Below are positions 47,297 through 56,242 of a stretch of 64,000 nucleotides of DNA, in pieces. Position 1 is the stretch's first letter; each line of letters opens with the position of its first letter. A program made the translations under genes and the position numbers. The notes beneath the pieces were generated by a model that was not told the DNA's origin, did no database searches, and worked only from the letters and a program-made list of their open reading frames with translations. Origin of the DNA: Chondrus crispus (lineage: Eukaryota > Rhodophyta > Florideophyceae > Gigartinales > Gigartinaceae); the NCBI RefSeq assembly GCF_000350225.1, contig NW_005179070.1:62001-126000 (forward strand), written 5' to 3'.

Positions 47297-50200
47297 CTCA
47301 ACCGCATCGTTGCGGATTAAATTCCACCTCGAATTAAATGCACCCCGCGTACATGGGGCAAAAGAGGACGCGCGAAGGGACAGCTGTCCCCAGAGAGCAG
47401 CAACGGAATAATTCGCGAGACGTCAAGCCGTATTGGCAAGCGAATCCGCCGCGGGCGACGCGCTACCGTCAACAAAGGTCATAAGCAAAGACAGGACGTA
47501 CTGTCTTACAAATAATTCGAAGAAGAAAAGGGAAGGAACCGAACCTCCCCAAAAAAGCGCGAAAGGACTGTGATAGTACGAGCAATCACCGCGCCCCTCG
47601 TACAAATAATAAGGAAGCCGGGACGTATCAGTGAGACGGAACGCGGAAAACGACGCAACAAGACCCGGCTGTACGTACAGACCGAAAGGAGGCGCCCGCC
47701 GAGCCAAGATGTGGCACGGGAAGTGGGGAGCCGTCTGGCAAAATGGGGTCGGAGCAAGATGCAAGGAGACGAGGAAGATGAGAGCACATCTGGTACTAGC
47801 CAGATCGCGCCGCCCCTTTCTGCAACAGGCCGTCGCGCGAGCATTATGGCAGCCCTATGATGTCCCCCGTGACCGCTCAGCGAAGACGGGAGGGGTCGGA
47901 ATGGAATCCCATCTCGATGTGAGCGCCGACGAGATCGTACCAGATCGGCGAGTCTCCAAGCCATGGAGAGGTGGTGTCCGAGCGAGGTCCGCCACTACGG
48001 CCTCTTGAGGCCGTACAGTACAGGCAAGAGAGCTCCTGTACTCGGACGTTTGGGCACGAGCCGCCGGCGACTCGTACCTCCGGTACAACAAGCCCTGACA
48101 ACCGCCACTGTCAATTCCGAAAAAAGAAAAAGAAAAAAAATCGGAAAAAATGAAGGGGATTTTCGAATTTCAAGGGAAAAAGGAGCTCACGTGCGCACGG
48201 TACGCGCACACGCGAGCAGAACGCGCCGCAAGGCACTGGCGCACGCGCGCTGTCCCTCGCTGACCGACGCTCATGTCCGTACAGGAGCAGAAATGCGGGC
48301 TGCTCGAACGAGCCATACGAGGTCAATCGGCAAGACCGCACGAACGCATGAGCCCCGCCCCCTCCGCCTGGGATCGCCAAGTCAGGGCTCCAAGCCACGA
48401 CACACAAGAGCGCCCGAATACGATGTACGACCCCCCCTCCGAGGAGGCGTCGCGCGCGGATCACGCGTAGTCCGGACCCTCTCGGGAGGAGACAGCGGGG
48501 GACAAGCGTCGTTCCGAGAAGAAGGAGCGGAGACCGCGCGCACGGGGAAGAGTCTCAGGCGACGCCGACCGACGCCCTGACACGAGAAGGAGGATACGTA
48601 CCCCTCTTTCTCCCCGACGCAGACCAACCACGTAAGCCGGCTCGAGCCGGCGGGACGGATCGCAAAGCAAGGAAAGGAGCACCCTCTCCCACTAGAGAGC
48701 CCCCTATCAGTCCCCCGGGATATGGCGCTTGCCGCCACCTGTCGCCGCGCGCGTGCGTGCGTCAATGGATACGCGGGGGAAGGCGGCGACGTGACAGCGA
48801 GGGGATACGATCACACCCCCTCGTCGTGTGGAGGGGGACGACGGACCATCGGGGAGGTAGGTAAAATACCAAAGGGAGGATAGGACCCGTGCTGTGGGGT
48901 TATGACGAAGGACACGGTACGAGCGGCGGAGAGGGCGGTCGGCAGACGTCTACCGACCCTTCCCGGCTCCCTGACACACGCCAACGATGGGCGGTCTGGT
49001 ATACTCGGGGCAGAGAGGCAAGGAGCCCTAGTGGCTTTACGGATGACGGACGGGAAGAGAAAGGATGACGTGGATAAGTGGCTCACTGGCTCAACGGCCC
49101 GAGCGGTTGGGGGGCACCGACGGGGTAGGACCGTAGCTGCCTGGAGGACAATAACTAGGGTGCGAAGGCACCCTCGTGTCCATGTCCTCAAGGGGGGGCA
49201 TGGCTACCGCCCCGTACTGCGACCAGGAAGGCCCCGGACCGACCGGGGGCGCACGCGCGTTGACCATGGGAGAATCGTACCCCACCCCTTCGTAGGGGTC
49301 CGGCAACGCCGGACGCGGCATAGAGGCCGAGGGAGTGCGTGACGGAGCGACAAATGAGGACGGAACCTGACGTATGGACCGGAGGGCGTCGCGTTCGCGG
49401 CGGTAGCGATCGCGCTCCGCAGTGATACGCTCCAGGGAGTCAGATTGACGCCTCGAGGACTCCCTGAGGCCTCCAGTTCGCCCCGCACTCGGTCTAATTG
49501 CGACGCGTACGTCGAGCGCTCCGCCCCGAGGTGGCGTGCTTCCTCACTACGGGCTAAGTACCAGCTGGCAAGGGTGCTCAGCAGGGTACCGACATGCCAC
49601 GCTCGATTGATCGAGCTCCCCAGGGCCCGTCCCAAGTCGGGAATAATCTTGATCTCGTCCCGGGGCAGCGCCAAGAACCGCGCGGCATTCCGACCCGGCG
49701 AGTCGCCCACGGAGGTGGCCAGAGGCGGAAGGGGTGGCACGGGCGAGACGGCAGCTGTACAGTAACTCGCATCCGAGGCGAGCGGGGCGCGAACCGGGTC
49801 CGTACCCGCGAACATAGGAGACGCGGGTTCCCCGTCCAAATCGCGGTACCGCTTGCGGTAACCCAACCGTGACGCGGACCCCACGCCTCCGCCCCTACCC
49901 GAGGGACCCGAAGCGGACGGTACAGGACGAGCCACGAAGGAGTCGTTCCGGTAATCATACACGAGAAAGGCGCTGCGTACGCCCGTAGCGAAGTCGGGGC
50001 ACGAACGACGATTACGCACGCTCACGGCACAAGCTCGGTGCATCAGATCTAGAACGGCACAGTGCGTCCACGCCACGTGCGGGGAAGACCGCTCCAAAGG
50101 GTGCAGCGGCACATCAGGGAGCGACGGCGCGACCCTGCCGAGGAATGCCAACACCCCGATGGGTTGCACAAACGCGCGGCCGTGCAACGAAACCTCGCTC

Positions 50201-51737
50201 ATAAAGGCGTTCTTCAAGGACCACGCCCACTCTCGTTCCACGTTATAGATCAGGTCATCGTACGCCGGGTGACGTGGGTCCCCACACGCAAACCCGAAAT
50301 GTTTGAGGGCAAAAGGGAGTAAGGGGTGAACACCGAGAGAAGGGAGAGCCTCCCGTACGACCGCCGGAAGGGCCGGGAAGTCGCTTTTTGAGAGGCCTCG
50401 TTCGAACGAGGCAGAAGCAAACACGCGGCCGTCCGACTCGTCCGCGTGACGATAGGCTGCCCAATCGTGCGGGGAGATCGCAATAGAATGAAGTCTCATC
50501 AGTGTGCAAGCGGATTTTTGAAGAGCGGCACGAGCCCTGGAGTATGCCTAGGGCCTCGGGCTGACATACAGCCCGACGATTTCCGAAAGGACGAAACGGC
50601 GAGGGCCCCGTGGGTCCCGATTGAACAAGTAGCAGGCCATCCGGTCAACGTAGTCTACTTCCTCGTGGCTGAACGCAAAGGTCCGATCGCTCGGGATCTA
50701 GTCCGGGAGCTGATAGGGCGCTCCGCCGCCCTCCGCAAGCAAGCGCCCTAGCGCGAGAGACGCCTCCTCGGAGAGACCGCCCTCGTACAGCATCCGGATG
50801 CGTAGCATGTCGGGCCGAAGGCAATCCTTCGTAAGAAGCTCCCCCACCGTCACGCCCGGGCGAGCATGACGACGCCACGGATACCTCAGCCGACTGAGCA
50901 GCAGGGGCGCGGACCGCTCGAGCGGCACGCCCAGCCACTGCGTGGACGTGTTAGAAGCCTCCTGCTCCACTCCCCCGCTATCCCGAGTCGACTCGGGAGG
51001 AACCCCAGGACGTCGGCAGCTGCCACAGGCGCCGTAGGATCCCTCGACTGGCTGATAGGGGGCGCTGTCGCCGCCCGCTGCGGATAACGCCTCGCGCGGG
51101 ATGCCCCCGGGGGCGCCGGATACAAGAGGGATCGGCCCCTCTTCCTTGCCAGCTGCAGCCGGGTCTGCCTCCGTGACCGCGGCGCGAACCTCATTCACCA
51201 CCGCCGGCCCTGCATGCAACTCTACTGAAAGAGTGGATTCTCGGGACCCACGGGCACGCTGGAACGGACTCGCCCGTGGGACAGCGACGACAGGGGCGCG
51301 ACGACGCGCCTCGCCCCCGTCCGCTGCGACAGCGGACACCGACCCGCCCCCGCTCAGCGGGGGAGCCAAGGAGCTCGACGACGGGCCCTCCGACGAGGGT
51401 AGGAGGGGGGAAGGGGTCACGAGGGGCGACGGTGTACCCGTCATCACGCCGAGACGGTAGGGGCCCTCCGACAGAGCGCGTACAAGAAGCGCACGCGAGA
51501 CCTCACCGGCGCGAGGGGGAAGGATGACACGCACGACGAAAGGCGGACGACCGCCGAGACGAGCTCTCGTAGGCAGTACGACGGGATGAAGAGGGGAGTA
51601 AGAAAACGCACGTGTGAGCGCGCGGGGGTGTAGGGGGAATAACGACAGAAGGACACGCGGGAGGGAAAGAGGCCTCGGAGCAAGGGAGTGGCTTGTATCA
51701 ATCTCAATCACCGACATGTTTCGCACCGCAAGCACTC
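47297..51737 (-). other. extra segment (possible cargo) between duplicated polypurine tracts
   Basis: 4.4 kb that standard Ty3/gypsy elements lack. The half near pol (47297-49203) has no convincing ORF on either strand. The half near the 3' LTR is coding-like on the antisense strand: 360-aa and 431-aa ORFs. Composition is GC-rich like the rest of the element. The second gypsy element has a different segment at the same place (59600-61596). Confidence 0.75.
49204..50499 (-). CDS. antisense ORF of the gypsy element, unknown
   Basis: 431-aa ORF opposite to gag-pol. Residues about 1-200 look like a globular domain rich in hydrophobic and aromatic residues (HPLLPFALKHFGFACGD, YNVEREWAWSLKNAF, VAWTHCAVLDLMHRA). 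A P/G/S-rich linker follows, then a helical, coiled-coil-like stretch (GTLLSTLASWYLARSEEARH). The last 60 residues are basic low complexity. I recognise no family. Plant Ty3/gypsy elements of the Tat/Grande type also carry antisense ORFs between pol and the 3' LTR, but I see no evidence of common origin. Confidence 0.5.
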   Translation of the reverse strand: MRLHSIAISPHDWAAYRHADESDGRVFASASFERGLSKSDFPALPAVVREALPSLGVHPLLPFALKHFGFACGDPRHPAYDDLIYNVEREWAWSLKNAFMSEVSLHGRAFVQPIGVLAFLGRVAPSLPDVPLHPLERSSPHVAWTHCAVLDLMHRACAVSVRNRRSCPDFATGVRSAFLVYDYRNDSFVARPVPSASGPSGRGGGVGSASRLGYRKRYRDLDGEPASPMFAGTDPVRAPLASDASYCTAAVSPVPPLPPLATSVGDSPGRNAARFLALPRDEIKIIPDLGRALGSSINRAWHVGTLLSTLASWYLARSEEARHLGAERSTYASQLDRVRGELEASGSPRGVNLTPWSVSLRSAIATAANATPSGPYVRFRPHLSLRHALPRPLCRVRRCRTPTKGWGTILPWSTRVRPRSVRGLPGRSTGR

Positions 51738-51780
51738 GTGACCGCGGACGTTCACCCTTGAGGGGGGGGCCGTGTAGCAT
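50698..51780 (-). CDS. antisense ORF next to the 3' LTR, unknown
   Basis: 360-aa ORF opposite to gag-pol. The first ATG (51780) is formed by the LTR end itself. MSVIEIDTSHS at about 51717 is a likelier start. The N-terminal 130 residues contain an orderly part (FVVRVILPPRAGEVSRALLV); the middle is low complexity; the C-terminal 60 residues are again orderly (TVGELLTKDCLRPDMLRIRM). Its position suggests transcription from an antisense promoter in the 3' LTR. No family is recognised. Confidence 0.45.
   Translation of the reverse strand: MLHGPPLKGERPRSRVLAVRNMSVIEIDTSHSLAPRPLSLPRVLLSLFPLHPRALTRAFSYSPLHPVVLPTRARLGGRPPFVVRVILPPRAGEVSRALLVRALSEGPYRLGVMTGTPSPLVTPSPLLPSSEGPSSSSLAPPLSGGGSVSAVAADGGEARRRAPVVAVPRASPFQRARGSRESTLSVELHAGPAVVNEVRAAVTEADPAAAGKEEGPIPLVSGAPGGIPREALSAAGGDSAPYQPVEGSYGACGSCRRPGVPPESTRDSGGVEQEASNTSTQWLGVPLERSAPLLLSRLRYPWRRHARPGVTVGELLTKDCLRPDMLRIRMLYEGGLSEEASLALGRLLAEGGGAPYQLPD
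51738..51771 (+). repeat. terminal copy of the polypurine-tract region
   Basis: 34 bp matching 47263-47296, ending one base before the 3' LTR. This is where the plus-strand primer tract of an LTR element should be. Confidence 0.9.
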
Positions 51781-52472
51781 AACCCCCCCCTGGGGGTTTA
51801 AATTAGATTAGATCAAGAACTAGATCAGCTACTGTAGAGCGTCGAGCTCTACAGTACCACCGCGCGTGTCCACGTGTACACCACGGGGACCAGGGACATG
51901 CGCATACACGTGCACACGGGTACAGCGCGCGAACGAAGCGCGCACGCACCACGGGTGATACGTGTACTGTCAGCCTCGACATAGCTGACAGTATTACAGT
52001 GCAGGCCGACCTGCACTACAGTAGCCCACTACAGTACCTCGGTACTGTAGTGTTATGATAGAGTGTTTTGTATATTAAATATGGAGCGGACCGACGGCGG
52101 CGGAAGGGGACAAGCACGGGCTTGTCCTCAACCGACCGCCAAGGTCAGTGCACCCAGCTTATTCTAAACGTCGCCTTCGCTCTTCGCGCGCGTTTAGTCG
52201 GAGCCGAGCCGGAGTGGACGCGCAGCACGCGAGCGAGCACGGAACCGCCTCCGCCCGTCAGCACTGGTACGTCACCCAGTGCTGCTCCGGGGCGTCGAGG
52301 CGTCGATCCGCTCGTGCGTGCGCGCGTCCCTGCTCGCTCCCGCTCTACCACCGCTACCAGGGTCCGAGCCCGGTTCCGTAGCTGGTTGGCCCGCTTCACC
52401 CCTTCTCCGATCCGGGGTCTACAGGTCGAACTGCGCATACACCTCCAGTCGTCTGGGGGTGTTTATGCTACA
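51773..52472 (+). repeat. 3' LTR of the first gypsy element
   Basis: 700 bp matching 39215-39915 with about seven substitutions and one C-run length change by eye. It is followed by the target duplication GTGCA (52473-52477) and the rest of the Harbinger transposase. Confidence 0.93.
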
Positions 52473-52477
52473 GTGCA

Positions 52478-52836
52478 CTGCGCGAACGCGATCTGCGCAG
52501 TGTCGGCTCGAGTAGTGTATGTATCTCCTCAAAATGCGCCTTTGACAGGCGATACAACCGTCGAAACTTCTCGTCCCCCAAAGCGTCCGCATGTTTTGCA
52601 AAGTCGAACCTGTCGCGAGGAGGCACTGTACGACCTCGACGACCGTCTTCGTTGGTGATTTCGGTAAGCACACCCGCAGCTATTGAACACCCAATTGAAG
52701 TGAGTACACTACGTACCAGGCCCGTCCTGCGAAATCGAAACCTCTTTTGGAGGACGGTCAGCGCTCTGTGGCATCGGGCGGGGAGCCTCTGGAAACGTGG
52801 ATGCGCCATGAGGCGTCGGTGTGTCGTAGCGATCAC
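52478..52836 (-). CDS. Harbinger transposase, N-terminal part
   Basis: Minus-strand ORF of about 120 codons from ATG 52836. It ends at the gypsy insertion point. The block DFAKHADALGDEKFRRLYRLSK followed by HFEEIHTLLEPTL is the usual N-terminal region of HARBI1-like proteins, just before the DDE domain. The codons before it are basic and may bind DNA. The coding sequence resumes at 39214 on the far side of the gypsy element. Confidence 0.8.
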
Positions 52837-53013
52837 GAGAGATCGTTGGGGGCGGTCGTCGCTACAGGTCGCGAGACTACTGTTCCAAATTTCTATCCGT
52901 CAGGCCATGTCTCCATAAAAGCGATGACGAGCTGGAACTGGAAATTACAGTATGATGTTCATCACTTCCAGATTTACAGTTTCCAAATTTTTAACTCCAT
53001 AAAACGGCCCTGA

Positions 53014-55589
53014 GACAGCCCTGTCGCAGGAAGTACTGCACTACGACGGAATCTGTTCATACAAATACAACCGTCTCGGCGGTGCAGTTCCAACCTGCTT
53101 GGTTTCATATATTAAGTCAGTCTGAAACTGGAGTTATGCTAAAGAAACCCGAAAGACCCCAAAAAAAAATTGTCACGGAAGTCGCGCACAGGGATATCCC
53201 CAACCACACTTCCGCTCTTTCTCTCTAACGACACGCGCAATACTGCCGGCCCGCGGCATCCTCCGTCTTGAAGACAAATTCACGTAGTCCTTATCGCACT
53301 CAAGAGCACATTTTCCCATGGACTACAAATGGGGGAAGGTTGTTGGTTGCGCACTGTGTGCACATGTCAACCTCGCGCCGGCTAAAGGCTCGAACGAAGA
53401 AAAATTCCCATCTCCCTACAATTTTTAAAACCCATAGGAATACCCAACATACCCTGCGAGTGGTGTTGGTGCTTAGGTGGAAGGAGATGGGAATTGTGTA
53501 AGGGTGAGGGGTGTACTTTGCGAGCCGTCTATCTAGAATGCAAAGATGGGTAGGTATCCTTTATTTTCTTGTTGTCCTGTTCTACCCAGAAAAAGGCAAC
53601 CACCACACGAAGGTATAAATGCCTTTTGTCGGGAGATTTCTAACGTGTACACGTGGTACATATGCAGACCAATTGTTGAACTACTGCTTGGGGTTTTGTC
53701 CCCAAGTTTGTTCTGGGGTTTGCCCTAGACTGTACCTAGTAAAATCCCTTCCGACAAGTGGTAACATTTCACCATCTGAAAACGATAGGATACCAGGTGA
53801 CCAAGCAATATGACAAAAGAAACCGGAAACAACTACCCACGACGCAACATACAGTAAAGCACCCAATGGGTAATAGCACTTCTTCTTTCAAAGCTTTACT
53901 CACAATAAAGTTATCAGAACAGTTCCACTTTCCTACCTGCGTTTCATTGCGTTGCAGATCTTTGGATGCATGGTGGCCACCAACGCTTCCTGTCTACTTA
54001 CAGGGGTTGCTGCAATAGTGTGGGATGTCGAATGTATGGATGGAAGTCCAGACATCTCCGAGTCTATATTCAACAGGTGAGCTCACATTACGCTACACTA
54101 ACAAGTATAGAGCGAGAATGGTGAGGAGTGCGAACACACAGAACTATGTCCCCTACCCGATTAAAGCATCGGACCCGACTCCTTTTTGATGTAAGCCTTA
54201 GACAGAACCCCTGCGAACTTTTAAGAAAATGCTGTAGCATTAGCAACTATGAACATGTGCTGGAATACTCTATTGCTGCTGATCCTGGATGTGCGCGAGG
54301 AAGGCTAGCTGGTCGCAAGACATGTCGCATTCAGCCGGTTCTAAACATGGAAACATAACAAGACATTTGCTACCCTCTTTCCACGCACCCTAGTGGTTTG
54401 ATGTCTCTGGCAATATCCCAGCTTGTCGCACGTCTGGAGACGACATGTGTGAGTTTTCTCCCGGCTGCATGTGATATCAAGTGGACCGAGGGCATGACAT
54501 ACGCCTCGAGACGCAGTCGAGGGGCGACGTCAGGCTCCGAGGTCCACTGGGTAGCACGAGAGCTACGGGTGACTACATGCTTGTCGCCCCTGCTAAGCTT
54601 GTCAAACAGCAAATTCGCCATGTCACGTTTTGCGTTGTATAATATAGCTTGTTGTCTACCGTCTGAGGAGACATACGCACCGTGACAGCGGGGACATATG
54701 GGGAAAACCGCAATGTTACTCAAAAGGGCTTGGCGTGGTTCAGTGCAGTGCAAAAATTGCAGATGTCCGCACTACAGGGGGGCCTCCGTAATAGTGCGCT
54801 ATTTGTTAGTACATTTACGTCAATAGTGCGCTTTCCAGGCCATGTCAACGATTCTGAAACGTGTACAACTGTACGCTTGATATGCCAGCAATGCAGCTGT
54901 AGCGCGCCTTAGAACCCACGCCGCCGCTTGTTCCCCGAGAAGACATCTGCGGTATCAGCCACCACCGGCATCCTTATCTGCACTGCCGTGCTCATCATCA
55001 TGGCAAACGTGAACTTCCATCGGCCTATCCATTTAACTACTGTACAGTAGTTGCTCTCGAGGGCTTTTCGGTGATGGTTTTGTACAGTATACTTTCTTGT
55101 TCCAATTTTTCGTGTGGCCCCACTACCATACATGCCAGGTTGTGACTCCCTGTTGATCTCAGGGTCATAGGTGTCGCAAGGATGCTCTCTGATCTTCTGG
55201 CATCTGCGAGCACTCCAAACGTATACGTATATTCAGCATCCGAAACTCCCAAAACGCTCTGCCAAAGACACCCACTACTCGCTGAGCCGCTCAACAATAT
55301 ACAGCGCTTGCTTTGATGTCGGTGCTCCGGTCGCGCACTTCAACGAACACACCACGTAAAGTGAGTAAGTGGTGAGGTATTTGAATTGGCACATCAATAC
55401 TGTACTGATGTGAAATAATCTCGTTAGCACTCGATTGAGTAAGGAGATTAGCGGCTACCGTGTCTATTATACTGATGTGTATTTTATAGTGATTTACTTC
55501 TCTGAATTGGGTGGTGCAGAATCAGTCCCTGTCAAGTTGTCGTTCTGTATCACCGCTCAGCACATACTGACCTTGAGTTTTGACAGGTT
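53014..55589. other. unrecognised stretch
   Basis: 2.6 kb without a recognisable gene or element. The longest reading frame is 127 codons on the minus strand (54370-54753) and contains FPICPRCHGAYVSSDG, a single C-x2-C pair, which is too little to name. A 7-bp hairpin, CTTGGGG/CCCCAAG, lies near 53690-53707. Confidence 0.5.
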
Positions 55590-55807
55590 TGTTGAGTCCT
55601 TAGTATGTACTTAAATGCTTCTATCCGAATAAACTACGAGTGTGGAAGAAGACACTCTCATCTTACTGTTCAATTCCACTTTCAACAAGCACCCTGTTCA
55701 AACCCACGACCAAAGGGTTATGGGCCCAGCCCACGCTCGTTGTTGAAATTACCCGCTACCTGCTCTTCATTTTTCTTTGCATCTAATTTCTCTTCCCCGC
55801 CTTTCCT

Positions 55808-56242
55808 TTGTCATTGTTCGACTGTTACGTGAGGACTACAATCACGTGGGTCATCAGCTCCGTGCTCATATCGTCGTCTTTCGATCCTTTTCCAGAAGTA
55901 ATTGAGGACAGCAAAAAGGTCTACAGGTATTTCGGAAAGCCTGGTGAAGACTTTCACCTCTGGCAAGCGCGAACGGAGGCAGCCCTCCAAGCGAAAGAGG
56001 TACTGTATGTTGTAGAATCTGACATTCAGGGCACTGCAGAAGATGGAAATCTGACCGAGGGGCAGAGAAAAGACACAGCCATTGCGCGTGCTGTACTGAT
56101 TCAAGGAATGGGAGATCGATCGCTGAGGCTCTTCCTGAGCGCTAAAGAGAATCCGTATCGAATGTGGGTTCGCCTTCGGGAGAGATACGCAGTATCTAAC
56201 ACTGCAAGAAGGTACAAATGCAGTCCAAGTTGGCTCGCATGA
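55808..56242 (+). CDS. copia gag N-terminal segment
   Basis: 144-aa ORF. The part after residue 30 (YRYFGKPGEDFHLWQARTEA, LSAKENPYRMWVRLRERYA) is the typical start of copia gag (UBN2/DUF4219-like). It directly precedes the longer gag-pol ORF. Confidence 0.65.
   Translation: MSLFDCYVRTTITWVISSVLISSSFDPFPEVIEDSKKVYRYFGKPGEDFHLWQARTEAALQAKEVLYVVESDIQGTAEDGNLTEGQRKDTAIARAVLIQGMGDRSLRLFLSAKENPYRMWVRLRERYAVSNTARRYKCSPSWLA

Larger units (their letters stand above)
39215..52472 (+). mobile_element. Ty3/gypsy chromovirus with an extra antisense-coding segment, nested in Harbinger
   Basis: 13.26-kb element. LTRs at 39215-39915 and 51773-52472 have perfect 10-bp inverted ends (TGTAGCATAA/TTATGCTACA). 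Target duplication GTGCA lies at 39210-39214 and 52473-52477. A plausible primer-binding site begins TGGTCTCCCGACC one base after the 5' LTR. Gag (39992-42562) and pol with chromodomain (42703-47286) are each open, so it looks whole. Between pol and the 3' LTR lie 4.4 kb bounded by two copies of the polypurine-tract region and holding two long antisense ORFs. The LTRs show about seven differences in 700 bp by eye, so insertion is fairly recent. Confidence 0.93.
35894..53010. mobile_element. PIF/Harbinger DNA transposon, split by a gypsy element
   Basis: Ends are GGGCCGTTCTACGGA on the left and the complement of GGGCCGTTTTATGGA on the right. Imperfect inverted similarity extends over about 47 bp. 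TGA is duplicated at 35891-35893 and 53011-53013, the 3-bp duplication length typical of this superfamily. Without the nested gypsy (39215-52472) and its 5-bp duplication the element is about 3.85 kb. It has the two-gene plan of Harbinger: an accessory ORF1 on the plus strand (36842-38164, continuing to 38250) and a DDE transposase on the minus strand (pieces 38260-39214 and 52478-52836). The genes are tail to tail with a 9-bp gap. Confidence 0.88.

Noticed and set aside
54370-54753. 127-aa minus-strand ORF with a CPRC motif as a zinc-binding protein
   Set aside because: Only one cysteine pair, no partner ligands and no similarity I recognise.
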